64,000 nt of DNA from Pogostemon cablin (taxonomy: Eukaryota > Streptophyta > Magnoliopsida > Lamiales > Lamiaceae): the NCBI GenBank assembly GCA_023678885.1, contig CM042965.1, positions 34,887,777-34,951,776 of the forward strand, in the 5' to 3' direction. The position numbers were made by a program, and so were the translations under genes. Every line of letters begins with the position of its first letter. Position 1 is the first letter of the stretch. The notes below the pieces were generated by a model. It had not been told where the DNA came from. It saw only the letters and a program-made list of their open reading frames with translations, and ran no database searches. Of this stretch, positions 11,391-21,567 are shown one piece after another.

Positions 11391-11745
11391 GTGAGACTAA
11401 ATCGATTTCTACGCTTCCATTGCAAATTAAATCTAACTATCATGAAATAATCAATACATAGTTTTGCAACGTTTATTGAAACAAAACAAAACACAACAAA
11501 CATTAAAGAAGTTCATGAAATGACAGTAACAAATTTCCAATGACAATAATCGCCATAAAATCTAAAGAAGGCCCTTCTCTTTGCAAACTCGAATTGCTCC
11601 ATCAATAAATCCAAGTTTTTCTTCCTTGGATCCGTTCTGTTTTCCGGCATCTCCGGCACACTTTACCCGATCGTGGTATCGAAAATGTGGCAACAAGTTG
11701 ATAATAAATTAAGTTATTTTTTATTACTCCTAATAATGAGGTTGT
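11391..11745. other. Unique spacer with a short minus-strand frame
   Basis: A normal-complexity island between two repeat blocks. On the minus strand (about 11525-11660) a frame starts MPENRTDPRKKNLDLLMEQF and continues EFAKRRAFFRFYGDYCHW. I do not recognise it. It may be a captured exon. Confidence 0.35.
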
Positions 11746-12600
11746 CTTCTGGCATTCAAGTTGATTATCTGTGAATATTCTGCTCTTTATAATAATCTAA
11801 TAGAAAGAATGATATAATTAATTTTATAAATTATTTTTAAAGTAATCAAATTTATTATAAAGAGTAACCTAGTTAATTTTAAAGAGTAACTTAAACAATA
11901 TTGACATAAATTACTTTATTTTAGAGTAACCCAATTTATTATTTAGAGTAATCTAATTAATTTCAAAGAGTAACCTAACTATTTTTAAAAATGAAAAGAC
12001 AGACATAATCAACACAGAAATATAAATACCACCATCCAAGCGATATTTGAGACTTTTCGAAACCGTCAAAAGGTATACCTAGCAAATATATGCAACTTAG
12101 ATTAGAGTTGTTAATAACGCACATATAAACAACACTCAGGATAGAAAAAGAACCTTAATTTACAGAAAATCAAAGTTTCAAATTAAAAAGTAATCCAAAT
12201 CATTATAAATAATAACTCAATTAATATAAAAGAGTAACTTAAAAGATGTTAATAAAATAAAATAATATTTTATTTTCTAGAATTCGAATATAAAATTAAA
12301 GAGTAACTCAAATTATTAAAAAGAGTAATCTAAAATATGTTAACCAAATATAACAATATTTTATTTTCTGAAATCCAAATATGAAATTAAAGAGTAACCC
12401 AAATTATTAAAAAGAGTAACCCAATTTATAGAAAAGAGTAACCTAAAATATATTACCAAATAGAACACTATTTTATTTTTTAAAATTCAAATATAAAATT
12501 AAAAAGTAACCCAAATTACTAAAAAGAATAACTCAATTAATAAAAGAGAATAACTTAAAAAACGTTAACTAAATATAACAATATTTATTAAAGCCACATA
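11746..12600. repeat. Degenerate GAGTAACCTAAT array, block 2
   Basis: The same word family as block 1, here alternating with units of the type CAAATATGAAATTAAAGAGTA and ATATTTTATTTTCTGAAAT at a spacing of about 100-120 bp. Confidence 0.8.
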
Positions 12601-12759
12601 AATGAGAAAAAGCTTAAGGGGAGCTGTTAATATAATTTTCTCGTTTCTTCCAAGTGTTATTAATTTTCAAACTATTAAGTAGTTTTAACTAAAAAATCTA
12701 AAAGGAGGATTCCCTTTTATCTCAATTAAACTAAACTCAACTTATGTACTCCTAGTAAG

Positions 12760-13335
12760 TGACCGTTTAAATTTTAATATTTAAATAAATAATAAAAATA
12801 TTATCATCCAACCTACTCCTACCCACCCCCCTCCACCCACCACCCAAAAAAAAAATTTATAAAATTTTAGATTTTAATATTTAAAAAGTAAAAATATTAC
12901 CAACCAACCCAACCCAACCCACCCCCCTCCACCACCCCCACCCCCACCCTACCCCACCCCACCCCACCAAAAAAAATAATAAAATTTTATATTTTATTTT
13001 TTAAATATTAAAATCTAATTTTTTTAAAAAAAAAAATTGGTGGGTTGGGGGGTGGTGAGACCACGTGGGGATGGGGTGGTCGATGGATAGAGTGGTAATA
13101 TTTTTATTATTTAAATATTAAAATCTAAAATTTTATATGGATTAGGGGGGTTGGTAGGTGGGTAGGGGTAGGGATGGGTGGTAATATTTTTTATTATTCA
13201 AATATTAAAAATCTAAAATTTTATAAAAAAAAATTTTTGGGTGGGTAGGGGGTAGGTTGGGTAGTAGAGTCCCCTCAAAAAAAATTATTTTTAATAAAAT
13301 TTTAGATTTTAGTATTTAATATAATAAAATTTTAT
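12760..13335. repeat. C-rich then G-rich inverted block
   Basis: Two units of about 115 bp with C-tracts (12800-12845 and 12895-12970) are followed by three inverted units with G-tracts (13035-13090, 13140-13185, 13235-13265). They are separated by AAAATTTTAGATTTTAATATT-type linkers. The two halves are complementary and could fold back. The G-rich strand contains GGGTAGGGGTAGGGATGGG at 13160-13178, a canonical G-quadruplex pattern. Confidence 0.8.
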
Positions 13336-13539
13336 TATTTTTATTTATTATATATTAATTCTATTTTAAAAAATAATTTTTGAATTATAGATTTGAAATC
13401 CTTTCAAAGATCCATAATTTATCCAAACAGTGGAATTCAAATGAACTGAATTAAAATCCAAGAAATTTAAAATCCACTCATTTTCAAATCTATTGGATTT
13501 GAAATGACTCAATCCAAACACATTTTTATAGAATGATCT

Positions 13540-13970
13540 AACATTTTTTTATAAAGTAACCTAATTAATTGTAAAGAGTAATCTAAATAATTTTAAAGAA
13601 TAACCTAAGTATTTTTATAGAGTGATCTAATATTTTTTTATAGAGTAACCTAATTCATAATAAAGAATAACCTAAATAATTAAAAATAATAATTTAATTA
13701 TTTTTATAGATTTATCTAACATCGTATAGATTGTATTCCGAGTGATCTAATTAATTTCAAAGAGTAACCTAATTATTTTTATAGAGTAACTCAAATTATT
13801 ATAAAGAGTAACATAATGTAAAAAAAATTGTAGACAAAATAGATTCTTCAAAATACATAAATTTATTATCTGAAATTAGAAGCTTAAATTACAGAGTAAC
13901 CTAAATTATTATAAAGAGTGACCTAATTTTAAAAAAAATTGTAGACCAAATAGATTCTTCAAAATACATA
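13540..13970. repeat. Degenerate GAGTAACCTAAT array, block 3
   Basis: Further copies of the word family. They include a duplicated segment reading GTAGAC(A/C)AAATAGATTCTTC and AAAATACATAA near 13830 and 13940. Confidence 0.8.
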
Positions 13971-14040
13971 ATTTTTGTATAAACAAGTGCAGTTTGTTTT
14001 GCTAATCTCAATAATCACCACAAAGAAACGTCTTGCAAAC

Positions 14041-14448
14041 TCAATTTCTTTCCATTTCACACTGCGAATGGGGAAAACTTGGTTGCCATGCTTCATGTTT
14101 GATGCAATACGCAATGAAAATGGAAGAAATGTAAGCCCTTTGCAGCCTGTTCTTAAGGACTGGTTGTTGTGACAATTTGTTCATCTCCATGAACGTTTGT
14201 GGTTCTTGTGGTGACTGTTAATGAAAAAAGCACATACGAAATTGTTAGTTTAACAAGTAAACAACGAAGATAAAACATCCTGATATAAAAATAAGGTGTG
14301 AAAAAAACCATAATTTTAAATTTCGGTAATATATTGACGCTGTTGTGAAGGTGGAGTCACAAACCTCGGAATTGGTTAATGCCGAAGTGTTCACATTGTT
14401 CTTCTTTGCATAGTCAAAAAGTATCAAATTTTTTAGAGCAACTTCAAC
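14041..14448 (-). CDS. Two candidate exons of an unrecognised small gene or captured fragment
   Basis: On the minus strand an open exon (14448-14365, 84 nt) has a good acceptor (TGTGCAG) and donor (GAG/GTTTGT). It encodes VEVALKNLILFDYAKK and NNVNTSALTNSE. Splicing in phase 0 to an acceptor at 14215-14217 (TTAACAG) gives a second open exon to a TGA at 14041. That exon contains MEMNKLSQQPVLKNRLQRA and YISSIFIAYCIKHEAWQ. I do not recognise the protein. A possible 5' region lies upstream at 15001-15480 on the same strand. It could equally be host exons captured by a large element spanning the neighbouring repeat arrays. Confidence 0.3.
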
Positions 14449-15000
14449 CTGCACATTATAAGACAACAATTATTATGTATTCTTAATCATACACCAAGCT
14501 GAAGATTTCCCTAAAGTGGCACATGAAAAACTACGAGAAAAAAAACTGAGCTAACATTCTCACCTTAACATTGATCTTTATTTAAACTGGCTATGTAAGC
14601 ATCTATTTACATACCTCACAGAAACCCATTATTCTTAGAGTTCAGTTCAACTTCTTTCTTTCTACCTTCCCGATTTTTTTCACCAATCCTGTTTCGTCTT
14701 AGAATCTACATAAATAGGAAATTTTATATCACTGACAAGATCAGTTTCTTTTCTTACCTTTGTAAGCTCTTGTCTTGATGCATCCTTAAGGTTTACAATT
14801 TAAATCTATGATTTACATATTACTCCATCTTAACAGTATAATTACAAGAATCCAAGTAGAAAATGGAACCCACAGACGTTTCCTTTTAACATGCTATTGG
14901 ATGATCCTCCACTCATTTCTCCCATCAACAATATCATACTTGAATCAATTAGCAGAAACAAGAGAGAGAGAGAATCATGAAATTTAGAAAGCTTCACCTA

Positions 15001-15480
15001 GTTAGAAGATGGCGTCGCCGGAGCAGAAGTCCAATCACCCTATGGCGAGAGGAGGGCGGCGTCGGACCGGCTCTCAGACGGCGGCAGAGAGTCCTCATTT
15101 CAACCTATTGAAGATGGCGTCGCCAGAGCAGAAGCCCAATTACCCGGCGGCTAATTCTTCACAAAACTTCTCTCTAACGTAAAAGAAACCGAGCTCAAAT
15201 CATGGATATTGAAAATGATATTGAATCGAATGATAGTTGAAAACCCACGAAAATCAGGTTCGATTATCCTGACAAAGATTACAGTATGTATGGAGAGAGA
15301 AAAGAGACAATCGGGAAGAAAAAGAAGAGATAGAAGACTTGTATGGTGGGAAGAGAGAGAAGAAACATAAGACTGAGGGGAAAGGGGAAAACCCGCGAAT
15401 TGTATTTGGATCCAAATGGGATCCGATTCTACCAAAGTAAAAAAAAAAAGACCGGTCCTATTAAAGTCTTTGTCTAACAT
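15001..15480 (-). other. GC-richer candidate 5' end of a minus-strand transcription unit
   Basis: CT-rich, leader-like sequence on the minus strand is followed by two copies of a CTTCTGCTC(T/C)GGCGACGCCATCTTC-type word (around 15005-15030 and 15113-15138). The segment TTTGGTAGAA(T/C)CGGATCCCA with a nearby ACCGGTC is shared with the 5' flank of the L1-domain pseudogene at about 8780-8812, so both may derive from one dispersed sequence. Confidence 0.3.
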
Positions 15481-16178
15481 GATATAACATGTTCCACCTC
15501 AAGAAATTCTTAGTAATCAAATTTTAAAAATTGATACTCAATTTATTTTTATTTTTTTGAAAAAAGCAAAAGTTTTATTGATAATTAAAAGGAGTTATGG
15601 AGCATCAGATGTGCTAAAAAAAATTAATACTCAATTAATGAAAAAAGATAATATTATTTCATGAACAATTTATTGTATAAATTAAAAATACTAAAAATGG
15701 TCTCATGTGAAATTTTGTCACAGGCCGATCTAAATTATTTTAAAGTTGTAAAAAATAATTGAATGTAAATAAATGTACCCTATTTTTGTAACATTGTAGA
15801 TAGCTTAAAGAATTCATATTAAAATAATTAAATAAAAAGAAACTGTGTATGGTTTTATTTATATGCACCTGATTACAAATAAATAAATAAATAAAAAAGG
15901 AAGTATGGTTTTATTTATATGCACCTGGTATTCAATTTTTATGTACGTTCACGGAAAAAATACATTTTAATAATAATTATTTTTTATACACATTCTAATA
16001 ATTTTACACATATTTTTTATTAAATTATCTAGAATACTCAGTTTTTTTAACAAAAATGTGTTTTATTTTATCTGTACTTCATAAAATATCAATATTTTAA
16101 AATATAAATATTTACAAAATAAAAAAATGTGAAATTTTCTATTTTATCACGGATTTCATGCTCATGCAAAACTTGCTA
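15481..16178. other. AT-rich intergenic DNA
   Basis: No gene seen. A direct repeat built on TATGGTTTTATTTATATGCACCTG occurs near 15848 and 15904. Confidence 0.6.
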
Positions 16179-16187
16179 TTTACTTTT

Positions 16188-16571
16188 GGGTGAGGCTTGC
16201 GTGCACCCGGGCGCACGGAACACATTCCGTGCGCCTTTAGAAATTTTGTATTATGAGTAAGGGTACATTAATTTGGTCTAAAGGGTATACACTTTAATTA
16301 CTAAAAGGTACACAATTTTGTTCTAAAGGGTATACACTTTTCATTAATATTTTTTTTTCTTTAGAAAATAAAGGGTACACATTTTTATACTAAAGGGTAT
16401 ACAATTTAACACAAAATTCTAAAGGCGCACGGAGTGTTGTTCGTGCGCCCAGATTTTTCTTTAGAAAATAAAGGGTACACATCTGTATACTAAAAGGTAT
16501 ACAATTTAGCACAAATTTCTAAAGGCGCACGGAAAGTGTTCCGTGCGCCCGGGTGCACAGGAGCTTTTGCC
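16188..16571. mobile_element. MULE-type MITE, family A, copy 2
   Basis: A 384-bp element flanked by a perfect 9-bp duplication, TTTACTTTT (16179-16187, 16572-16580). The left end reads GGGTGAGGCTTGCGTGCACC and the right end inverts to GGCAAAAGCTCCTGTGCACC. Both continue into a CGGGCGCACGGAACAC.TTCC block. It is inverted relative to the copy at 3344-3738. The interior carries a further internal copy of the terminal block near 16430. Confidence 0.88.
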
Positions 16572-17012
16572 TTTACTTTTATCCGCATTAAAATGGGTTT
16601 ATTTAATATCATTAATTAATCAATCCCCATCCACTTTGATTAGCTACGGATTTCATGCTCATGAAAAGTTGCTACTTTACTTTTTATCCGCGCATACAGC
16701 AATGCAGATCGAATATGTAAAACATAAAAGAAGTGGAGAAACATAAATAGAAAACAGCACGCAGCAATATAGCAGTACAGATGATGAGATACCTTATTTT
16801 ATGTTTTAAATATTCGATTGCTCTATGTGTTTATGCAATTTAATTGACATCTATTCTCCTTTGTTCTTCTTAACTTTAGAATAATTAACATCTCTTCTCC
16901 TTTGTTCTTATTAACTTTAGAATTTCATCTTCGTTCGTAGGTAATGAAAGTGAATGGGGATTGATTAATTAATGATACTTAATACACCCATTTTAATGCG
17001 GATAAAAGCTAT
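16572..17012. mobile_element. Foldback element
   Basis: Arms of about 60-70 bp are inverted: ATCCGCATTAAAATGGGT and ATTAATTAATCAATCCCCAT near 16581-16635, and their complements near 16950-17012. The spacer is about 320 bp and has no coding capacity. The MITE at 16188-16571 inserted at its left edge. Confidence 0.6.
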
Positions 17013-18150
17013 TTATTCACAATTTTATCCGCATTAAAATAAATATATAAGATTCACTTAATTTAAAATAAATTGAGTACCGGCCATGACGAGCTGGGTC
17101 GGTCCATTTGAGAACACTATAGCATTATCCTAAAACAAGACATTATCCTAAAAATCTCGAAATCGATTTCTGTCCAATCAAACTAAAACGCAAAATGACG
17201 ATGAAGATGCCGAAAAGGGTTTTTGACTTCATTATTGGCATTTCAAAGCAAGCATCACACTGAATGACATCTTTAAACAGAGATCACAGCATTTACTATG
17301 TAAGTAAAACAACATAAATAACATTTTTTGTAAAATTGATATTTTTTATGAAAAAAAGTCTGATATTAAAATAGGACGCGGATATTTTGTGAAAATAAAA
17401 AGCATCCATTTTGTAAATTATGGATATATTTTATAAAGCATTTGACTCGTAGATATTTTCGCATAATATTAGTGTATAATTTGTATTAAGCAGTAATAAA
17501 TCCAATAAAGAAAAAAAAACTAGTTTAAAGTAAGAGTTTTTCAATACATAACCCAAAATATAGATTAATTATCCATTAGGGATAAAAAAAAATTCTATCA
17601 ATTTAGGAACCAAAATATATACTACTTATAAATTAATAATATTAATAAAAATGATATTTAATTACATATATATAATATTAATAATACAATATAATGATAT
17701 TTAATTACACATATATAATTTTAGTAATACAATATATTTCTCGAAAGACGATAACATGGGCAACATGAGTTGGATGAGATTTAATATATTTCTACTAATA
17801 TACGAACATGAGTTGTATGAGATTTAATGTATTTCTACTAATATTCTACTTGTAGGACATACTAGTAATTTCATAGTAATTTCTGAAAAAAACAATAACA
17901 CGTAGGCAACAGAAGTTTGACGGAGTTTAATGTATTTTTATGAATATTCTGCGCACTAGTGATTTCTCTGGGGTGGAGACGCTGGGTGGGGACGAAAGGA
18001 CATTAATATACACGTATCAGAGTTTGAGTTTGATGAGATTTAAATTTTTTATAAATTTAGCGATTTCTCTAGGGTGGAGATGAAAGGATATTAATATATA
18101 CATAGCAGAGTTTGATGAAATTTAAATTTTTTATATTATATAATTAATAA
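17013..18150. repeat. Diverged tandem and dispersed repeats
   Basis: From 17750 to 18135 a unit recurs three to four times. Its words are GAGTTTGATGAGATTTAA, GATTTCTCT.GGGTGGAGA and GAAAGGA.ATTAATATA. A further copy lies at 20230-20320. 17013-17750 is AT-rich with nothing coding. Confidence 0.55.
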
Positions 18151-18300
18151 ATTAAGATGGAAATAATTTACGTGAGACGGTCTCACTTAAGACTTATTCA
18201 ATGTGTAATTTTGAGATAATCAATAAATTAAGACGGAAAAAGCTTACGTGAAACGGTCTCATATAAGACTTATTCAATGTGTAATTTTTCAAATCATACC
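18151..18300. repeat. 76-bp tandem duplication containing a GAGACGGTCTC-type palindrome
   Basis: Two copies start ATTAAGA(T/C)GGAAA. Both contain ACGTGA(G/A)ACGGTCTCA and end GACTTATTCAATGTGTAATTTT. Confidence 0.85.
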
Positions 18301-18615
18301 CTTGCACGGCATGATACGGCCTATTAAGATTATCAAAATCCATTCTGTAAACAATTTAAAGCAATTAAAACAGCATATAATGATAGATATTTCAAATTCA
18401 AAGTTACTGCACCTATAAAAACAACATATTGAGCATCTAATATTGATAATATTTACGTAAATACCGAAATAATCAATATATGCATATATTTAGTACTATT
18501 GATAATATTTACCAAAATAATCAATATAGGTATATTTAATCATGGAATGTATGCAATTTTCCAATATAGATATTTTACCTATGGTATATATATCTTCGAT
18601 TTTTTACGCTCATCC

Positions 18616-18705
18616 TAATTAAAAGTATAGGTTAATTATATTGTGCATTTGGGTGTACACTAATTAAAAGTATTGGCTAATTATACTGTGCATTCGGGTG
18701 CACCC
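18616..18705. repeat. 45-bp tandem duplication of a MITE end
   Basis: Two adjacent 45-bp copies begin TAATTAAAAGTAT(A/T)GG and end in a (C/T)GGGTG(C/T)AC block. The second copy is the left end of the MITE at 18675-19016. Confidence 0.85.
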
Positions 18706-19016
18706 TAAGATATGGTGCACCCACTTTAAAAAACGTATATAAATATAAACAAAAACATATACAATTAAGAACAAAAATGTATACAATTTAATTGTTAGTT
18801 TTTTTAATGAAAAATTGAGTGTAAAAAAATATACAATTAATAAAAAATATGTAAACACTATGAATAAAAAGTTATACACATATGGATGCTAGTGTTTTTA
18901 ATGAAATACTTATTGTGAAAAATGTATACAATTATTAAGAAACACGTATACAAAATAGAATAACATGTATATGTGTATGATACACCCTTGCACCCGGGTG
19001 CACCTAGTATAAACTC
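18675..19016. mobile_element. MULE-type MITE, family B, copy 1
   Basis: A 342-bp element with CGGGTGCACC-type inverted ends and an interior rich in GTATACAATTA words. The flanks are AAAAGTATT (18666-18674) and AAAAGTATA (19017-19025), a 9-bp duplication with one mismatch. It is about 80 percent similar by eye to 19467-19765. The 71-codon frame inside it on the minus strand is not supported. Confidence 0.75.
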
Positions 19017-19466
19017 AAAAGTATATATTCGTTAAGAAATTTTTATTTGAGACTGTTATAACGAGACATTTTAAATTGGACTTTAGCATAAAAATATGTT
19101 TGGGCTTAGGTTTAAATTTTAAAAAGATTAAAAATAAAAAATGAAAGGAATTTAAAATTTAATATTTATGGGAATTGACTAAGAGTTTTAACGGGTTTTA
19201 AATAAAAATTGATATATATTATCTTTATTTAAAAATGAATATATTTTTATTTTTATTTTAAAATAAATAAATAAATAAATATATTTATAGGCATAAATTA
19301 ATGGTAGAGTTAGTCTCTTATATCCGGGGCGCACAATTTAATACTAAAGGAGTATACAGTTTAATACTAAAAGGTATGCGGTGTGTCATGGGAGTACACA
19401 ATTGCCTTAATTGCATGCGTATTAGGTTAGAGTGATAAATTTGAAATTTAAATAACTTTTAAAGTT

Positions 19467-19765
19467 GGCAATTTATAGTGTGCATCCGGGTGCACCTAAA
19501 GATATGGTGCACCCATATATACAATTAAGAGTAAAAATGTATACAATTTAATTGTTAATTTTTTTAATGAAAAATTGTATATAATATTCAATAAAAAGTT
19601 ATATACATATGGATGTTAGTTTTTTTAATGAAAACTTAATGTGAAAAAAGTATACAATTATTACAAAACACGTATACAAAATAGAATAATATGTATACAA
19701 AATAGAATAAAAAGGTATACACATATAGGTGCACCCTTGCACCCGGGTGCACCCAATATACACTC
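19467..19765. mobile_element. MULE-type MITE, family B, copy 2
   Basis: A 299-bp element flanked by a perfect 9-bp duplication, TTTAAAGTT (19458-19466, 19766-19774). The left end reads GGCAATTTATAGTGTGCATC and the right end inverts to GAGTGTATATTGGGTGCACC. A Stowaway MITE starts three bases after the right duplication. Confidence 0.85.
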
Positions 19766-19777
19766 TTTAAAGTTATA

Positions 19778-20084
19778 CTCCCTCCGTCCCACACTTATTG
19801 TCCACACTTTCCGTTTTCGTCCGTCCCATACTAATGTTTCCCCACCCAAAAAGGAAACTTCACATCAACCAACAACCTCAAAAGTTATCTTAATTTCAAA
19901 AATATCACTCTCACGTAATTTCAAAAATATCACTCTCACGTAACACACATACATACTTTATAATTTATTTATTATCTAAAAATATCATAATACCTCTAAA
20001 AAGTCAATAAAGTTGGTCAAAAAATAATTTTTCTTAAACTTCGTATCTACCGTGTTCATGAACATAAGTCCAAGATGGAGAGAG
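19778..20084. mobile_element. Stowaway-type MITE
   Basis: It starts CTCCCTCCGTCCCACAC and ends CAAGATGGAGAGAG, with TA on both sides (19776-19777, 20085-20086). The internal arms match the element at 7437-7709. Confidence 0.85.
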
Positions 20085-20086
20085 TA

Positions 20087-21567
20087 TATAAAAAGGAATT
20101 ATTTATTTTTTAAATGTGAAAAGTGTTAGAAAACAGACCAATTAAAAATGGTGAAGGATTCTCCGGTAGCGGAAGAATAACTTTTTTTTATGAGTTAGAT
20201 ATGTGTGCATGACTATTAAATTCAAGAGTTAAGTCTCCTTTGGGATGGAGACGAAAGCAGCATTAATATTCACGTAGAAGAGTTTGATGAGATTTAATTT
20301 TTTTATTAATTTAAAGAGGTTTCCACTTAAGATAAATGATTTTATTTTCTACAACTTCATTGATGATAATGTAGTCTTTTGTTAGTAATAAAAAATAAAG
20401 TAAAGACTTATGTGAGATCGTCTCATGTAAGATTTAAGGATAAAAAGTGATAATTTCTATAATAAAATATGATTCTCAATTGATAAAAAGTGATAATGTT
20501 ATTTCATAAACAATTTAGAATATAAATTTAAAATAATAACATTTTATAGCGAAAATAATAATATTTTATAAAGAAATTGATAATTATTTTAAAAAATATA
20601 AAAAATAATCTCACGGGATGGTGTCACGTACCCAAAAATGAATTAGAAAAACTAGCCAATTAAATTATATATCCCAATACAAGACAACAAAACTGTTACT
20701 TTATGTGTGACAAATTATTGTCTTCTTGAATTTAAGGAATATACATGTCACTTCTAATACTTCATTTTGGAAATAGGACACCCATAATAATTTTTTGAAA
20801 AAAAATTCAAATTTTTAAAAAAATTTAGACATCATTATCCCACATCTCATGCAAGTACGTCAACAACTTCAAACATAATTTTTCATTTAACTCAACTACA
20901 ACTATAACCATACACGGCTTTTTTAATCAACATGTGTGCAACATTAGATCGTGGTTATATTATTAAGATAATGATAAAATAAATAATTAAATAAAATTTG
21001 TCATTCTTCCAAATGAATTATGTTAATCAGGTATTTTTCAAAATAAATTATTAACTGATGCATTTTTTTTTACCATTTTTTTCTAAAAGGAGTTAAAATT
21101 TAGTAGTCCTGCATATCTGGGAATAATACCCTATCTTTTAATTAACGCAAAATTAAAAAGAAACCACCAAAATTTTAAACAGTAATAACTTTCCACTCCA
21201 ATTTTTAACATACATGATGATATATCATTCACATTATTAAGCAGTTACTTTTACGATATTCCATTAATGAATTAATAATTTCTATGATCTTTAATTTGAT
21301 CCTATGGCCTATTCCGATTAGCATACAGACAATTACTTGAATGAGTTTTACTGAAAAATACAAATTAAATATATTGATTGTGCATTTTACGTGCAGATTT
21401 CATTTCAAATAAAAAAATATCAGCTCATGTACACACAACATTAGTTCTTGGATTTAATCTTGCATGTCGTACGTTAATGTATCCAACAGTACTAAGCTCA
21501 AATATTACAATGTCTAGAGACAAAAACAGTTAGCAATGAAAATGCAACAAGATTTATAAGTCATGAT
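20087..21567. other. Intergenic DNA downstream of the PDS5-type gene
   Basis: AT-rich with no coding signal. It includes a copy of the repeat word group seen at 17.75-18.13 kb and a GAGATCGTCTC palindrome near 20414. The final few hundred bases before 21568 would hold the 3' UTR of the PDS5-type gene. Confidence 0.5.
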
